Assembly (NCBI RefSeq): GCF_001570985.1 | Contig: NZ_BCSS01000005.1 | Span: 1 to 64,000, forward strand | Direction: 5' to 3' | DNA from: Janibacter limosus NBRC 16128 | GTDB lineage: Bacteria; Actinomycetota; Actinomycetes; Actinomycetales; Dermatophilaceae | Length of the DNA: 64,000 nucleotides | In this document: in pieces, positions 1-7,686 of the stretch | How positions within the stretch are numbered: the stretch's first letter is position 1 | Layout of the letters: the number at the start of each line of letters is the position of its first letter | The notes under the pieces: model-generated | What the model was told of the DNA's origin: nothing | Database searches by the model: none | What the model saw: only the letters and a program-made list of their open reading frames with translations | Made by a program: the position numbers and the translations under genes

Positions 1-17
1 GGGGAGGGTCCCGCCAG

Positions 18-530
18 TCAGCCTCGGCGGCCGCGTCCGCCGAGATGCCACGGGCGCCGCACGGGGGTACCGGCCGCCCCGACCGTGACGGGGGCGGCGG
101 CCCGATCGTTGCCCTCGGGGCCGGGATGCCCGGGGGACTGGACCGGTGCGCCGAAGGGGGCGAGGAGCCACATCGTCGACGCGGCCCGCCAGCTGTCCAC
201 CAGGCCCGGGGGAGCGTTGAGCCGCTCGCCGAGCAGGGCCGAGGCGGCCGCGTCCCACCACGCGTTGTCCGGGGTGAGCTCCTGGGCGCGAGCACGCAGC
301 GTGAGCAGCCGGCCGCCGTCGCCCTTGCTGCGGAGCACGACCTCGAGCTGCTCGGGCAGGGGACCGAGGTCGGCCTCCTGGCCACCGGAGACGAGCAGGA
401 TCTGGCCGTCGAGCTCGTCGGTGCCGATCGCAAACCAGGTGAGCCGCTCACCACCCGCCAGGCGCAGCCACAGCACACCGGACTTGTTCAGGGCCTCCGC
501 CGTGAGGGCGGAGAGGTTGACCTCGCTCAT
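18..530 (-). CDS. hypothetical protein, 170 aa
   Basis: I do not recognise the family. The N-terminal ~125 residues look like a compact soluble alpha/beta domain (starts [14 protein letters not shown], with [20 protein letters not shown] near residues 20-40 and LVVSGG-like strands). The last ~45 residues are a Gly/Pro/Arg-rich, probably disordered tail. No signal peptide, membrane segment or catalytic motif is visible. It is divergent from the malyl-CoA lyase-like gene starting at 654, so the 123 bp between them should carry both promoters. The opposite strand is open too, but the ATG at 530 and the protein composition favour this strand. Confidence 0.6.
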   Translation of the reverse strand: MSEVNLSALTAEALNKSGVLWLRLAGGERLTWFAIGTDELDGQILLVSGGQEADLGPLPEQLEVVLRSKGDGGRLLTLRARAQELTPDNAWWDAAASALLGERLNAPPGLVDSWRAASTMWLLAPFGAPVQSPGHPGPEGNDRAAAPVTVGAAGTPVRRPWHLGGRGRRG

Positions 531-653
531 GCCGCCAGCGTAAAGGCGGCCGCGTGTCAGAGGGTGAACTCCGTCATAACCAGTGATGGGGGCCGCTTGC
601 TAGGTTTCGCGGAGATTCCCCCTTCGCTCCCCTTGAGAGGACTCGAGCCACAC

Positions 654-1724
654 ATGCGCAGTGCCAAGGACTTCTTCACCCCGCTGGCCGTCGGTGCCCC
701 CACGCCCGTCCGTGAGGTGCCCGCCCGCCCCAGCCGGATGATCCACTTCTTCGATCCCAGCAACGAAAAGATGGCGGCCAAGGTCCCGGCCATGGTCGGT
801 GTCTCCGATGTGCTCCTGGGCAACCTCGAGGACGCCGTCGTCGCGGACAAGAAGGAGGCGGCCCGTGCCGGTCTGGTCAAGATCGCCAAGGAGGTCGACT
901 TCGGTGAGCACACGCAGCTGTGGACCCGCGTCAACGCCCTCGACAGCCCGTGGGTCCTCGACGACCTGACCACCCTGGTGACCGAGGTCGGCGACGCGCT
1001 CGACGTCATCATGGTCCCCAAGGTCCAGGGCCCCGAGGACATCCACTACATCGACCGTATCCTCGCCCAGCTCGAGGCGAAGGGCGGCGTGCAGCGCCCG
1101 ATCATGGTGCACGCGATCCTCGAAACCGCGCGCGGTGTCGCCAATGTCGAGGCGATCGCCGGTGCGAGCCCCCGCATGCAGGGCATCTCCCTGGGCCCGG
1201 CCGACCTGGCTGCGGACCGCCGGATGAAGACCACCCGCGTCGGTGGCGGCCACCCCGGCTACCTCGTGCGTCAGGACCCGACCAAGGGCGCCGACGGCAC
1301 CCCGGACTACCAGGGCCAGCGCACCGTCTTCCAGCAGGACCTGTGGCACTACACGATCTCCCGCATGGTCGACGCCTGCGCGATGCACGGGATCTTCCCC
1401 TTCTACGGCCCCTTCGGCGACATCAAGGACGTCGTGGCCTGCGAGGACCAGTTCCGCAATGCCTTCCTCCTCGGCTGCGTGGGCGCCTGGAGCCTGCACC
1501 CGGTGCAGATCGAGATCGCCAAGCGGGTCTTCAGCCCCTCCGCGGAGGACGTCGCGCACGCCCGCCGCGTCAAGGAGGCCATGCCCGACGGTGCGGGCGC
1601 GGTGATGATCGACGGCAAGATGGAGGACGACGCCAGCTGGAAGCAGTGCATGGTCATCCTCGAGCTCGCCGAGCGCCTGTCCGCCAACGACCCGGAGCTG
1701 GCCGAGCTCTACGCGAAGGCCTGA
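654..1724 (+). CDS. HpcH/HpaI (CitE-like) lyase, probable L-malyl-CoA/beta-methylmalyl-CoA lyase
   Basis: 356 aa. It belongs to the TIM-barrel CoA-ester lyase family, which cleaves (S)-malyl-CoA or beta-methylmalyl-CoA to glyoxylate plus acetyl- or propionyl-CoA with Mg2+. Family signatures are the NLEDAV acidic loop, [14 protein letters not shown] (metal-ligand Glu) and [11 protein letters not shown]. The length and the long insertion after [11 protein letters not shown] suit the Mcl1 type rather than citrate lyase beta. The frame stays open upstream to position 45, but that extension is GC-rich shadow. The ATG at 654 follows a GAGAGG at 634-640 and gives the usual family N-terminus. A second lyase gene starts 3 bp after its stop, so the two are cotranscribed. 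The ethylmalonyl-CoA pathway role is inferred from the dehydrogenase and hydratase genes nearby. Confidence 0.85.
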   Translation: MRSAKDFFTPLAVGAPTPVREVPARPSRMIHFFDPSNEKMAAKVPAMVGVSDVLLGNLEDAVVADKKEAARAGLVKIAKEVDFGEHTQLWTRVNALDSPWVLDDLTTLVTEVGDALDVIMVPKVQGPEDIHYIDRILAQLEAKGGVQRPIMVHAILETARGVANVEAIAGASPRMQGISLGPADLAADRRMKTTRVGGGHPGYLVRQDPTKGADGTPDYQGQRTVFQQDLWHYTISRMVDACAMHGIFPFYGPFGDIKDVVACEDQFRNAFLLGCVGAWSLHPVQIEIAKRVFSPSAEDVAHARRVKEAMPDGAGAVMIDGKMEDDASWKQCMVILELAERLSANDPELAELYAKA

Positions 1725-1727
1725 GCC

Positions 1728-2597
1728 ATGACCGAGAGCACCTACACCCCGCGCCGCTCGGTCCTCTACATGCCGAGCTCCAACGCTCGAGCGCTGGACA
1801 AGGCCAAGACCCTCCCGGTCGACGCCCTGATCCTCGACCTCGAGGACGCAGTCGGTCCCGACGACAAACCCGCTGCACGCGAAGCCGCCTGTGCCGCAGT
1901 GCAGTCCGGTGAGTACGGCGACCGCGAGCTGACCATCCGCGTCAACGGCATCGGCACGCAGTGGCACGACGAGGACATCGCGGCCGCGTCGAAGGCCGGG
2001 CCGCACGGCATCGTCGTGCCCAAGGTCAACAGCGCTGACGAGGTGCGCCAGCTCGTGGCCGCGATGGAGGCAGCCGGTGCCCCTGAGCACACCAAGCTCT
2101 GGGCGATGATCGAGACGCCCTCCGCGATCTTCAACATCCGCGAGATCGCGCAGGCTTCCGACCGCCTCGTCGCCTTCGTCATGGGGACCAACGACCTGGT
2201 CAAGGAGCTGCAGGCCGACCACGTCCCGGGTCGCGCCCCCCTTCTCACCGCTCTGTCGTGGTCCCTCCTGGCCGCGCGCGAGGCGGGCATCGCGGTCCTC
2301 GACGGCGTGTACAACGCGGTCAAGGACATCGAGGGCTTCACCGCGGAGTGCGAGCAGGGCCGTGACATGGGCTTCGACGGCAAGACGCTGATCCACCCCG
2401 GTCAGGTCGAGGTCTGCAACACGACCTTCGCTCCGAGCCCGGATGCCGTGGAGGAGGCGCAGGGCATCCTCCACGCCTGGGAAGAGGGCGCCGGCAAGGG
2501 CGTCGTCACCTTCAACGGCAAGATGATCGAGAACCTGCACGTCGACATCGCGCGTCGTGTCCTCGCGACCCACGAGGCCATCACTGCACGATCGTGA
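1728..2597 (+). CDS. CoA ester lyase, CitE-like; possible malyl-CoA thioesterase (Mcl2-type)
   Basis: 289 aa, the size of the short CitE-like proteins that act as beta-methylmalyl/malyl-CoA lyases or (S)-malyl-CoA thioesterases. Motifs: RRSVLYMPSSN at the N-terminus (CoA-binding strand), LILDLEDAVGPDDK near residue 35, IVVPKVNS, MIETPSAIFNI (metal-ligand Glu) and FVMGTNDLVKEL. The C-terminal KTLIHPGQVE motif is typical of CitE-like lids. It is tightly coupled to the upstream lyase (3 bp gap). Together they could release glyoxylate and hydrolyse malyl-CoA in the ethylmalonyl-CoA pathway. Lyase versus thioesterase cannot be decided from sequence alone. Confidence 0.85.
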   Translation: MTESTYTPRRSVLYMPSSNARALDKAKTLPVDALILDLEDAVGPDDKPAAREAACAAVQSGEYGDRELTIRVNGIGTQWHDEDIAAASKAGPHGIVVPKVNSADEVRQLVAAMEAAGAPEHTKLWAMIETPSAIFNIREIAQASDRLVAFVMGTNDLVKELQADHVPGRAPLLTALSWSLLAAREAGIAVLDGVYNAVKDIEGFTAECEQGRDMGFDGKTLIHPGQVEVCNTTFAPSPDAVEEAQGILHAWEEGAGKGVVTFNGKMIENLHVDIARRVLATHEAITARS

Positions 2598-2603
2598 CCT
2601 CAG

Positions 2604-2654
2604 CGAGATGTGGTTGCCCATAAGATCTTGCTGATCCCGGGCAACCACATCTCG
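2604..2654. terminator. Perfect 16-bp inverted repeat with 19-nt loop after the lyase operon
   Basis: Arms CGAGATGTGGTTGCCC (2604-2619) and its exact complement (2639-2654) begin 7 bp after the lyase stop. There is no U-tract. It would form a long stable hairpin and most likely ends the lyase transcript. The loop contains the palindrome AGATCT. Confidence 0.6.
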
Positions 2655-2721
2655 TGCTGGTGCGTCTGAGGGTGAAAGGGGAGCTGAGGGGGCTCTCCTC
2701 GGAGGATAAGGAAAACTTCAG

Positions 2722-3459
2722 ATGAGCACCTACGAAGCACGTCACGCCATGCTCGACGTGGAGCCCTCGCCCCACCGTCGACTGCTCATGCGCGGGGGAC
2801 TCGCCACGGCGGCCGCCACTGCCGTCGGAGGCGTCGGGTTCTTGACCCCGGCCGTCGCCACGTCGACGACCGCCGACCGCGCCACCGCCTACCGGCGCAC
2901 ACTCAAGGTGGGCTCCACCGGCTTGGCGGTCGCAAGTCTCCAGAGGCGGCTGCTCGCCAACGGCTACTGGCACTCCGGGGCGGACGGGGAGTACGGGCAG
3001 ACCACCCAGCAGGCCGTCATGGCCCTACAAAAGGTCCATGGCCTCACCCGTGACGGCGTCTGCGGTCCGGCGACCTGGACTGCCTTCGAGAACATGTACC
3101 GTCCGCGCGGTAGAACCACGAGCGGGACGGTCATGGAGGTGGACCTGACCAAGCAGCTGATCATCTTCGTCGTCGGTGGTCAGACCAAGTGGGTCATGAA
3201 CACCAGCACCGGCAAGTCCGGATGGCGCACACCTCCCGGACGGTTCCAGATCTTCCGCAGTGTCAACCGCATGGACTACGGCCCGCTGGGCGCGCTGTGG
3301 CGGCCGCGGTACTTCAACCGGGGCATCGCGATCCACGGGTCGCCGTCCATCCCCGGGTACCCGGCATCTCACGGCTGCACCCGCGTGAGCAATGCCGCCG
3401 TCAATTACGTCTGGAGCGCCGGACTGGCCCCCATCGGTCGCAAGGTGTGGGTGTACTGA
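2722..3459 (+). CDS. L,D-transpeptidase with peptidoglycan-binding domain, exported
   Basis: 245 aa. Residues ~19-47 form an export signal (HRRLLMRGGLATAAATAVGG, Tat-like twin Arg plus hydrophobic stretch, then TPAVA). Residues ~60-115 are a PG_binding_1 repeat (LKVGSTGLAVASLQRRL ... GVCGPATWTAF). Residues ~125-245 are a YkuD catalytic domain with the canonical motif: His205 (IHGSPS), His217 and nucleophile Cys219 in SHGCTRV. Enzymes of this type make 3-3 peptidoglycan cross-links or anchor proteins outside the membrane. The ATG at 2722 lies 16 nt after a GGAGG at 2701. It is a single-gene unit bounded by hairpins at 2604-2654 and 3481-3506. Confidence 0.92.
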   Translation: MSTYEARHAMLDVEPSPHRRLLMRGGLATAAATAVGGVGFLTPAVATSTTADRATAYRRTLKVGSTGLAVASLQRRLLANGYWHSGADGEYGQTTQQAVMALQKVHGLTRDGVCGPATWTAFENMYRPRGRTTSGTVMEVDLTKQLIIFVVGGQTKWVMNTSTGKSGWRTPPGRFQIFRSVNRMDYGPLGALWRPRYFNRGIAIHGSPSIPGYPASHGCTRVSNAAVNYVWSAGLAPIGRKVWVY

Positions 3460-3480
3460 GCCCCACGAGGTACTGACGCA

Positions 3481-3506
3481 GGGGGAGGAGCCGCGGCTCC
3501 TCCCCC
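3481..3506 (+). terminator. Perfect 26-nt palindromic terminator
   Basis: GGGGGAGGAGCC and its complement are directly apposed around a central GC, followed by TTCGTC. It lies 21 bp after the L,D-transpeptidase stop and would form a very strong hairpin. Confidence 0.8.
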
Positions 3507-3640
3507 TTCGTCATGCTCGAGGGTGTGCCGCCGCAACGTCAGGGCGTGGCCGAGGACACCCGCGGACACCGTGGCGGGAGGCGGTGCGCGCTGGGATACT
3601 GGCGCAAAAGCCCCACACCCCGAACAACGAAGGTGGACGC

Positions 3641-4840
3641 ATGTCCCGACTGCAGACGACCGACGGACTGACCGAGGAGCAGCAGGATCTGCTCAAGCTG
3701 GTCAAGGAGTTCGTCGACGAGCAGATCATCCCGGTCGCGCAGGAGCTCGAGCACGCTGACGAGTACCCGCAAAAGATCGTCGACCAGATGAAGGAGATGG
3801 GGATCTTCGGGCTGATGATCCCCGAGGAGTTCGGCGGTCTCGGCGAGTCGCTGCTGACCTACGCGCTGTGCGTCGAGGAGATCGCGCGCGGCTGGATGCC
3901 GGTCTCCGGCATCATCAACACCCACTTCATCGTGGCGTACATGATCCTCAAGCACGGGACCGACGAGCAGAAGCAGCACTACCTGCCCAAGATGGCCACC
4001 GGTGAGATCCGCGGCGCCTTCTCGATGAGCGAGCCCGCGCTCGGCTCCGACGTCGCCGGCATCAAGACCAAGGCCGTCAAGGGCGAGGGCGACGAGTGGG
4101 TCATCAACGGCCAGAAGATGTGGCTGACCAACGGTGGCTCGGCCAACCTCGTGGCCGTGCTGTGCCGCACCGACACCGGCGCTGACGGGCCGCACAAGAA
4201 CATGTCGACCTTCCTCATCGACAAGACCGAGGGCTTCGGCGAGACCGCCCAGGGCGTCACCGTCCCCGGCAAGATCGAGAAGATGGGCTACAAGGGTGTC
4301 GACACCACCGAGCTGATCTTCGACAACCACAAGACGAGCACCGCGCAGCTCCTCGGTGGCGAGCCCGGCAAGGGCTTCTACCAGATGATGGACGGCGTCG
4401 AGGTCGGTCGCGTCAACGTCGCCTCGCGTGCGTGCGGCCTGATGATGCGCGCCTTCGAGCTGGGCATCGACTACGCCCAGCAGCGCGAGACCTTCGGCAA
4501 GAAGATCATCGAGCACCAGGGCATCCTCTTCCGCATCGCCGACATGGCTGCCAAGGTCGAGGCCGGTCACCAGCTGATGGTCAAGGCCGCTCGCCTGAAG
4601 GACAAGGGCGAGCGCAACGACCTCGAGGCCGGCATCGCGAAGTACATGGCGGCCGAGTACTGCGCCGACGTCGTCGAGCAGTCCTTCCGCATCCACGGTG
4701 GCTTCGGCTACACCAAGGAGTACGAGATCGAGCGCCTCTACCGTGAGGCCCCCATGCTGCTCATCGGCGAGGGCACTGCCGAGATCCAGAAGATGATCAT
4801 CGGCAAGAGCATCTTGAAGGACTACCCCGCCAAGCGGTGA
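3641..4840 (+). CDS. Acyl-CoA dehydrogenase, possibly methylsuccinyl-CoA dehydrogenase
   Basis: 399 aa, standard length for the soluble FAD acyl-CoA dehydrogenase family, which introduces a trans-2 double bond and passes electrons to ETF. Family blocks: FSMSEPALGSDVAG (FAD/acyl site, residues ~127-140), KMWLTNG, QRETFGKKIIEHQ, RIHGGFGYTKEYEIERLYRE and IGEGTAEIQK. Glu377 in that last block sits at the catalytic-base position of short/medium-chain enzymes. The ATG at 3641 follows CGAAGGTGG. The substrate is inferred: between the malyl-CoA lyase pair and the mesaconyl-CoA hydratase-like gene, methylsuccinyl-CoA is the natural candidate, but a general short-chain or branched-chain enzyme cannot be excluded. 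Confidence 0.9.
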   Translation: MSRLQTTDGLTEEQQDLLKLVKEFVDEQIIPVAQELEHADEYPQKIVDQMKEMGIFGLMIPEEFGGLGESLLTYALCVEEIARGWMPVSGIINTHFIVAYMILKHGTDEQKQHYLPKMATGEIRGAFSMSEPALGSDVAGIKTKAVKGEGDEWVINGQKMWLTNGGSANLVAVLCRTDTGADGPHKNMSTFLIDKTEGFGETAQGVTVPGKIEKMGYKGVDTTELIFDNHKTSTAQLLGGEPGKGFYQMMDGVEVGRVNVASRACGLMMRAFELGIDYAQQRETFGKKIIEHQGILFRIADMAAKVEAGHQLMVKAARLKDKGERNDLEAGIAKYMAAEYCADVVEQSFRIHGGFGYTKEYEIERLYREAPMLLIGEGTAEIQKMIIGKSILKDYPAKR

Positions 4841-4852
4841 GTCCTCTCCGCC

Positions 4853-4892
4853 CACTGCGGCCGGTCACCCTCGCGGGTGGCCGGCCGCAGTG
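4853..4892 (+). terminator. Rho-independent-type hairpin after acyl-CoA dehydrogenase
   Basis: CACTGCGGCCGG-T-CACCC (4853-4870), loop TCGC, GGGTGGCCGGCCGCAGTG (4875-4892): near-perfect arms 12 bp after the stop codon. Confidence 0.8.
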
Positions 4893-4922
4893 CGTCGTGG
4901 GCGGAGGTGGGACACTGGACCC

Positions 4923-5507
4923 ATGAGCACCCAGCCCCACATGACCGCGCCGATGCAGCAGCACATGCGGCTCGAGTACCCGATGTCGCTGGACACCTTC
5001 GACACCTATGCCGAGGCGCAGCGAGCGGTCGACTACCTGGCTGACAAGGAGTTCCCGGTCCAGGACGTCATGATCGTCGGCACCGACCTCAAGCAGATCG
5101 AGCGGGTGCGTGGGCGGCTGACGAGCGGCAAGGTCGTGCTCGGGGGGCTCCTGTCGGGCATCTGGATCGGTGTCTTCGTCGGGTTGGTCTTCACGATGTT
5201 CGAGGGCGGCGAGGGCCTGGTCACCCGGATGCTCTCCACCGTCGTCATCGGTGCTCTGTTCGGTGCGGTCTGGGCGTGGCTGGGGTACCGGTCCACCGGT
5301 GGCCAGCGCGACTTCACCTCGATCAGCCAGGTCGTCGCCTCCCGCTACGAGGTCTTCACCGAGCACAAGCACGTCCACGCCGCGCGCGAGCTGCTCGCCG
5401 AGCTGGACCCCATGCGGGCTGCGCAGGAGCAGCTACGTCGTAACCAGGAGCGGGCGCGGGCTGAGCACGAGCGGCGCCAGCCGGGCCAGATCGACCCCGA
5501 GGGCTGA
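4923..5507 (+). CDS. General stress protein 17M-like membrane protein
   Basis: 194 aa. The N-terminal ~75 residues match the general-stress-protein 17M/YflT-like fold (FDTYAEAQRAVDYLADKEFPVQ, then VMIVGTDLKQIERV). Two hydrophobic segments follow (GGLLSGIWIGVFVGLVF and MLSTVVIGALFGAVWAWLGY), then a charged C-terminal tail rich in Arg, Glu and Gln. This type is common in actinobacteria and has no assigned reaction. The ATG at 4923 is preferred over upstream in-frame codons, which lie in the terminator hairpin of the preceding gene. Confidence 0.85.
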   Translation: MSTQPHMTAPMQQHMRLEYPMSLDTFDTYAEAQRAVDYLADKEFPVQDVMIVGTDLKQIERVRGRLTSGKVVLGGLLSGIWIGVFVGLVFTMFEGGEGLVTRMLSTVVIGALFGAVWAWLGYRSTGGQRDFTSISQVVASRYEVFTEHKHVHAARELLAELDPMRAAQEQLRRNQERARAEHERRQPGQIDPEG

Positions 5508-5537
5508 GCCTCACCCTCTCGCGACGGTCCTCGGGCA

Positions 5538-5553
5538 CGTCGTGGTCACGACG
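5538..5553. other. Small inverted repeat before the PIG-L deacetylase gene
   Basis: CGTCGTG-GT-CACGACG lies 25 bp upstream of the GTG start at 5579 and 31 bp after the preceding stop. It could be a terminator for the stress-protein gene or an operator; the sequence does not decide. Confidence 0.4.
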
Positions 5554-5578
5554 GGTGGTACGGGCTAGCGTCTGTGGT

Positions 5579-6319
5579 GTGACCAACGAACCCGTCCTGG
5601 CCGCCCTCGATGAGACCTCCTTCGACTCCGTCCTGTGCGTCGTCGCCCACCCCGATGACATCGAGTACGGGATGGCTGCTGCCGTCGCACGATGGACTGC
5701 CGCTGGCAAGCGCGTGAGCTACTACCTGCTGACCCGCGGGGAGGCGGGCATCGACACGATGGACCCGGTCGACGCCGCCCCGGCCCGGGCGGACGAGGAG
5801 CGCGCGAGTGCCGCGGTCGTCGGTGTCGACACCGTCGAGTTCGGTGACCACAGCGATGGCGTCGTCGAGTACGGCGTCCCGCTGCGACGCGACATCGCCG
5901 CGGCCATCCGACGGGCGCGGCCGGACCTCGTCCTCACGCTGACCCACGCCGAGACCTTCGCCGCCGGCAACCTCAACCAAGCCGATCATCGTGCGGTGGG
6001 GTTGGCCACGCTGGACGCGACGGCCGACGCCGGCAACCGGTGGATCTTCACCGATCTCGTCGCGGACGGGCTCGAGCCGTGGAAGGTCCGTGCGGTTGCT
6101 GTCGTCTCGGGCCCGACGCCCACGCACTACGTCGACGTCACCGGACACCTCCAGGACGCCGTCGAGTCGCTCGAGGAGCACCGCCTCTACAACGACGCGC
6201 TGCCCGACGACTTCCCGAAGCCCGCGGAACTGCTCGGCAACATCCTCGGCGGTGGCGCCGAGCAGGTGGGCGAGCAGGGCGTCGAGCACGCGCTGCTCCT
6301 GGAGGTCTTCGCGCGGTAG
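5579..6319 (+). CDS. PIG-L/LmbE family deacetylase
   Basis: 246 aa. It has the family's zinc motif AHPDD (His24, Asp26, Asp27), then LTRGEAGID and a later HxxH-type site (QADHRAVG, residues ~140-147). Family members are zinc hydrolases that remove acetyl groups from N-acetyl-sugar moieties, for example in mycothiol or lincomycin biosynthesis and in mycothiol-conjugate amidases. The substrate here is unknown and neighbours give no clue. The GTG at 5579 is chosen because it gives a normal family N-terminus and follows directly after an in-frame region with no coding character. Confidence 0.88.
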   Translation: MTNEPVLAALDETSFDSVLCVVAHPDDIEYGMAAAVARWTAAGKRVSYYLLTRGEAGIDTMDPVDAAPARADEERASAAVVGVDTVEFGDHSDGVVEYGVPLRRDIAAAIRRARPDLVLTLTHAETFAAGNLNQADHRAVGLATLDATADAGNRWIFTDLVADGLEPWKVRAVAVVSGPTPTHYVDVTGHLQDAVESLEEHRLYNDALPDDFPKPAELLGNILGGGAEQVGEQGVEHALLLEVFAR

Positions 6320-6338
6320 CTGCTGCGACCCCCTTCGC

Positions 6339-7394
6339 TCAGCGTCGGGGGATGAGCACCGTGTAGTCGAGGTCGAGCACGACCTCGGGCAGGTACTTGC
6401 CGTCCTCGCCCTTGTAGGGGAAGTCGGCGCAGGGGGTGTCCGTGGTCGCGACGGTCCGCAGGCGCAGGGCGCCGACATCGGTGCGGTCGGGCAGCTCGAT
6501 CGTCTCGAGGACCTCGGACCAGGCGTAGACCGTGTCGCCGGCGAAGGTCGGGTTGGCGTGCGCGCCGGCATTGATCGCGGCGATCATCTGTCCGTTGGCC
6601 AGGCCGTTGAAGGTCAGTCCGCGCGCGAGGCTGATGATGTGGCCGCCGTAGATGAGCCGGCGGCCGATCTTGCTCTGGGACTGCGCGTGCTGGTTGAAGT
6701 GGACCTTTGCGGTGTTCTGGTAGAGCCGCGTGGCGAGCATGTGGTCCGACTCCTCGATGGTCATGCCATCGATGTGGTCGATCCGCTCGCCGACCTCGTA
6801 GTCGTCCCAGAGGAAGGGGGAGCCCGCGAGCTCGACGTCATACTCACGACCGGTGAGGTCGAAGGGGACCAGGAGGTCTTCTGCCGCAACGGCGCCCGGC
6901 AAGTCGGGGATGACCGTTTCGGGGGCGGGGGAGGCCGGGTCCTTCTTGTGGACCATGACCCAGCGGACGTAGTCGACGACCATCTCGCCGCGCTGGTTGA
7001 CGCCGACCGAGTTGACGTAGACGACACCGGTCTTGCCGTTGGAGTTCTCCTTGAGCCCGATGACGGTCGAGGAGGTCGTCACGGTGTCGCCGACATGCAG
7101 CGGCGCCCCGAAGCGGCCGCCCGCGTAGCCGAGGTTGGCGACGGCATTGAGGCTGATGTCGGGGACGGACTTGCCGAAGACGAGGTGGAAGGCCAGCAGG
7201 CTGTCGACCGGCATCCGCGTAAAGCCCATCGACTCGGCGAAGGTCGACGCGCTCGTCGCCGCGAACCGCGGACCGTAGAGGCCGGTGTACAGCGCGATGT
7301 CGCCATCGGTCACCGTGCGCGGCGTCGCGTGCCGGATCTGCTGACCGATCGAGAAGTCCTCGAAGTAGTTGCCGGGGACCGTCTTGGTGGACAT
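6339..7394 (-). CDS. MaoC family double-hotdog hydratase, probable mesaconyl-CoA hydratase
   Basis: 351 aa with two tandem hotdog domains (residues ~10-160 and ~195-330). The second carries the R-hydratase-like block HFNQHAQSQSKIGRRLIYGG. Length and layout fit mesaconyl-CoA (C1-CoA) hydratase / beta-methylmalyl-CoA dehydratase of the ethylmalonyl-CoA pathway. That enzyme would feed the lyases at 654-2597, so product and neighbours agree. The ATG at 7394 (MSTKTVPGNYF) is preferred over an upstream ATG that adds 14 residues of unlikely sequence. It is read leftward, alone, convergent with the LmbE gene. Confidence 0.82.
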   Translation of the reverse strand: MSTKTVPGNYFEDFSIGQQIRHATPRTVTDGDIALYTGLYGPRFAATSASTFAESMGFTRMPVDSLLAFHLVFGKSVPDISLNAVANLGYAGGRFGAPLHVGDTVTTSSTVIGLKENSNGKTGVVYVNSVGVNQRGEMVVDYVRWVMVHKKDPASPAPETVIPDLPGAVAAEDLLVPFDLTGREYDVELAGSPFLWDDYEVGERIDHIDGMTIEESDHMLATRLYQNTAKVHFNQHAQSQSKIGRRLIYGGHIISLARGLTFNGLANGQMIAAINAGAHANPTFAGDTVYAWSEVLETIELPDRTDVGALRLRTVATTDTPCADFPYKGEDGKYLPEVVLDLDYTVLIPRR

Positions 7395-7558
7395 GCGCGG
7401 TGCCTTTCGGTGGGCGAAGGGGGAAACTCCCGCCATCTTCCCCCTTCGCCCGTGGTGTGGTTGGGTCGTCCGGCTGTTGACTCAGCCACACCGAGCGCGT
7501 GGACGATGCCCCATGCCCTGAGGAGAGTGCGCAGTAACCGTCTCGAACGGCGTCAGCA

Positions 7559-7653
7559 CGATGGTTGTGTGTTGAAGTGGTAGCCGTGGCGACCGGGGTC
7601 CCCATATACGGGTCGCTGGTCGCCTGAACTACCGCTTGAACACACAACCATCG
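7559..7653. repeat. Long imperfect inverted repeat in a 292-bp gap
   Basis: Two 25-nt arms (7559-7583 and 7629-7653) match at 23 of 25 positions. The left arm starts CGATGGTTGTGTGTTGAAG. The 45-nt loop contains smaller complementary blocks (GCGACC with GGTCGC). The gap 7395-7686 lies between the stop of the leftward aminopeptidase and the start of the leftward hydratase. The repeat is nearer the aminopeptidase stop and may be its terminator. Nothing else was recognised in the gap. Confidence 0.75.
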
Positions 7654-7686
7654 GCGCGAGGAGGTGTGTGCCGCGGCCCGGACGAG

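Noticed and set aside
45..653. N-terminal extension of the malyl-CoA lyase frame
   Set aside because: It overlaps the divergent hypothetical gene and has no family similarity; the ATG at 654 gives the normal start.
600..2648. 682-codon minus-strand open frame over the two lyase genes
   Set aside because: Its sequence is low-complexity and Asp/Val/Gly-rich without motifs; the plus-strand lyases are clear.
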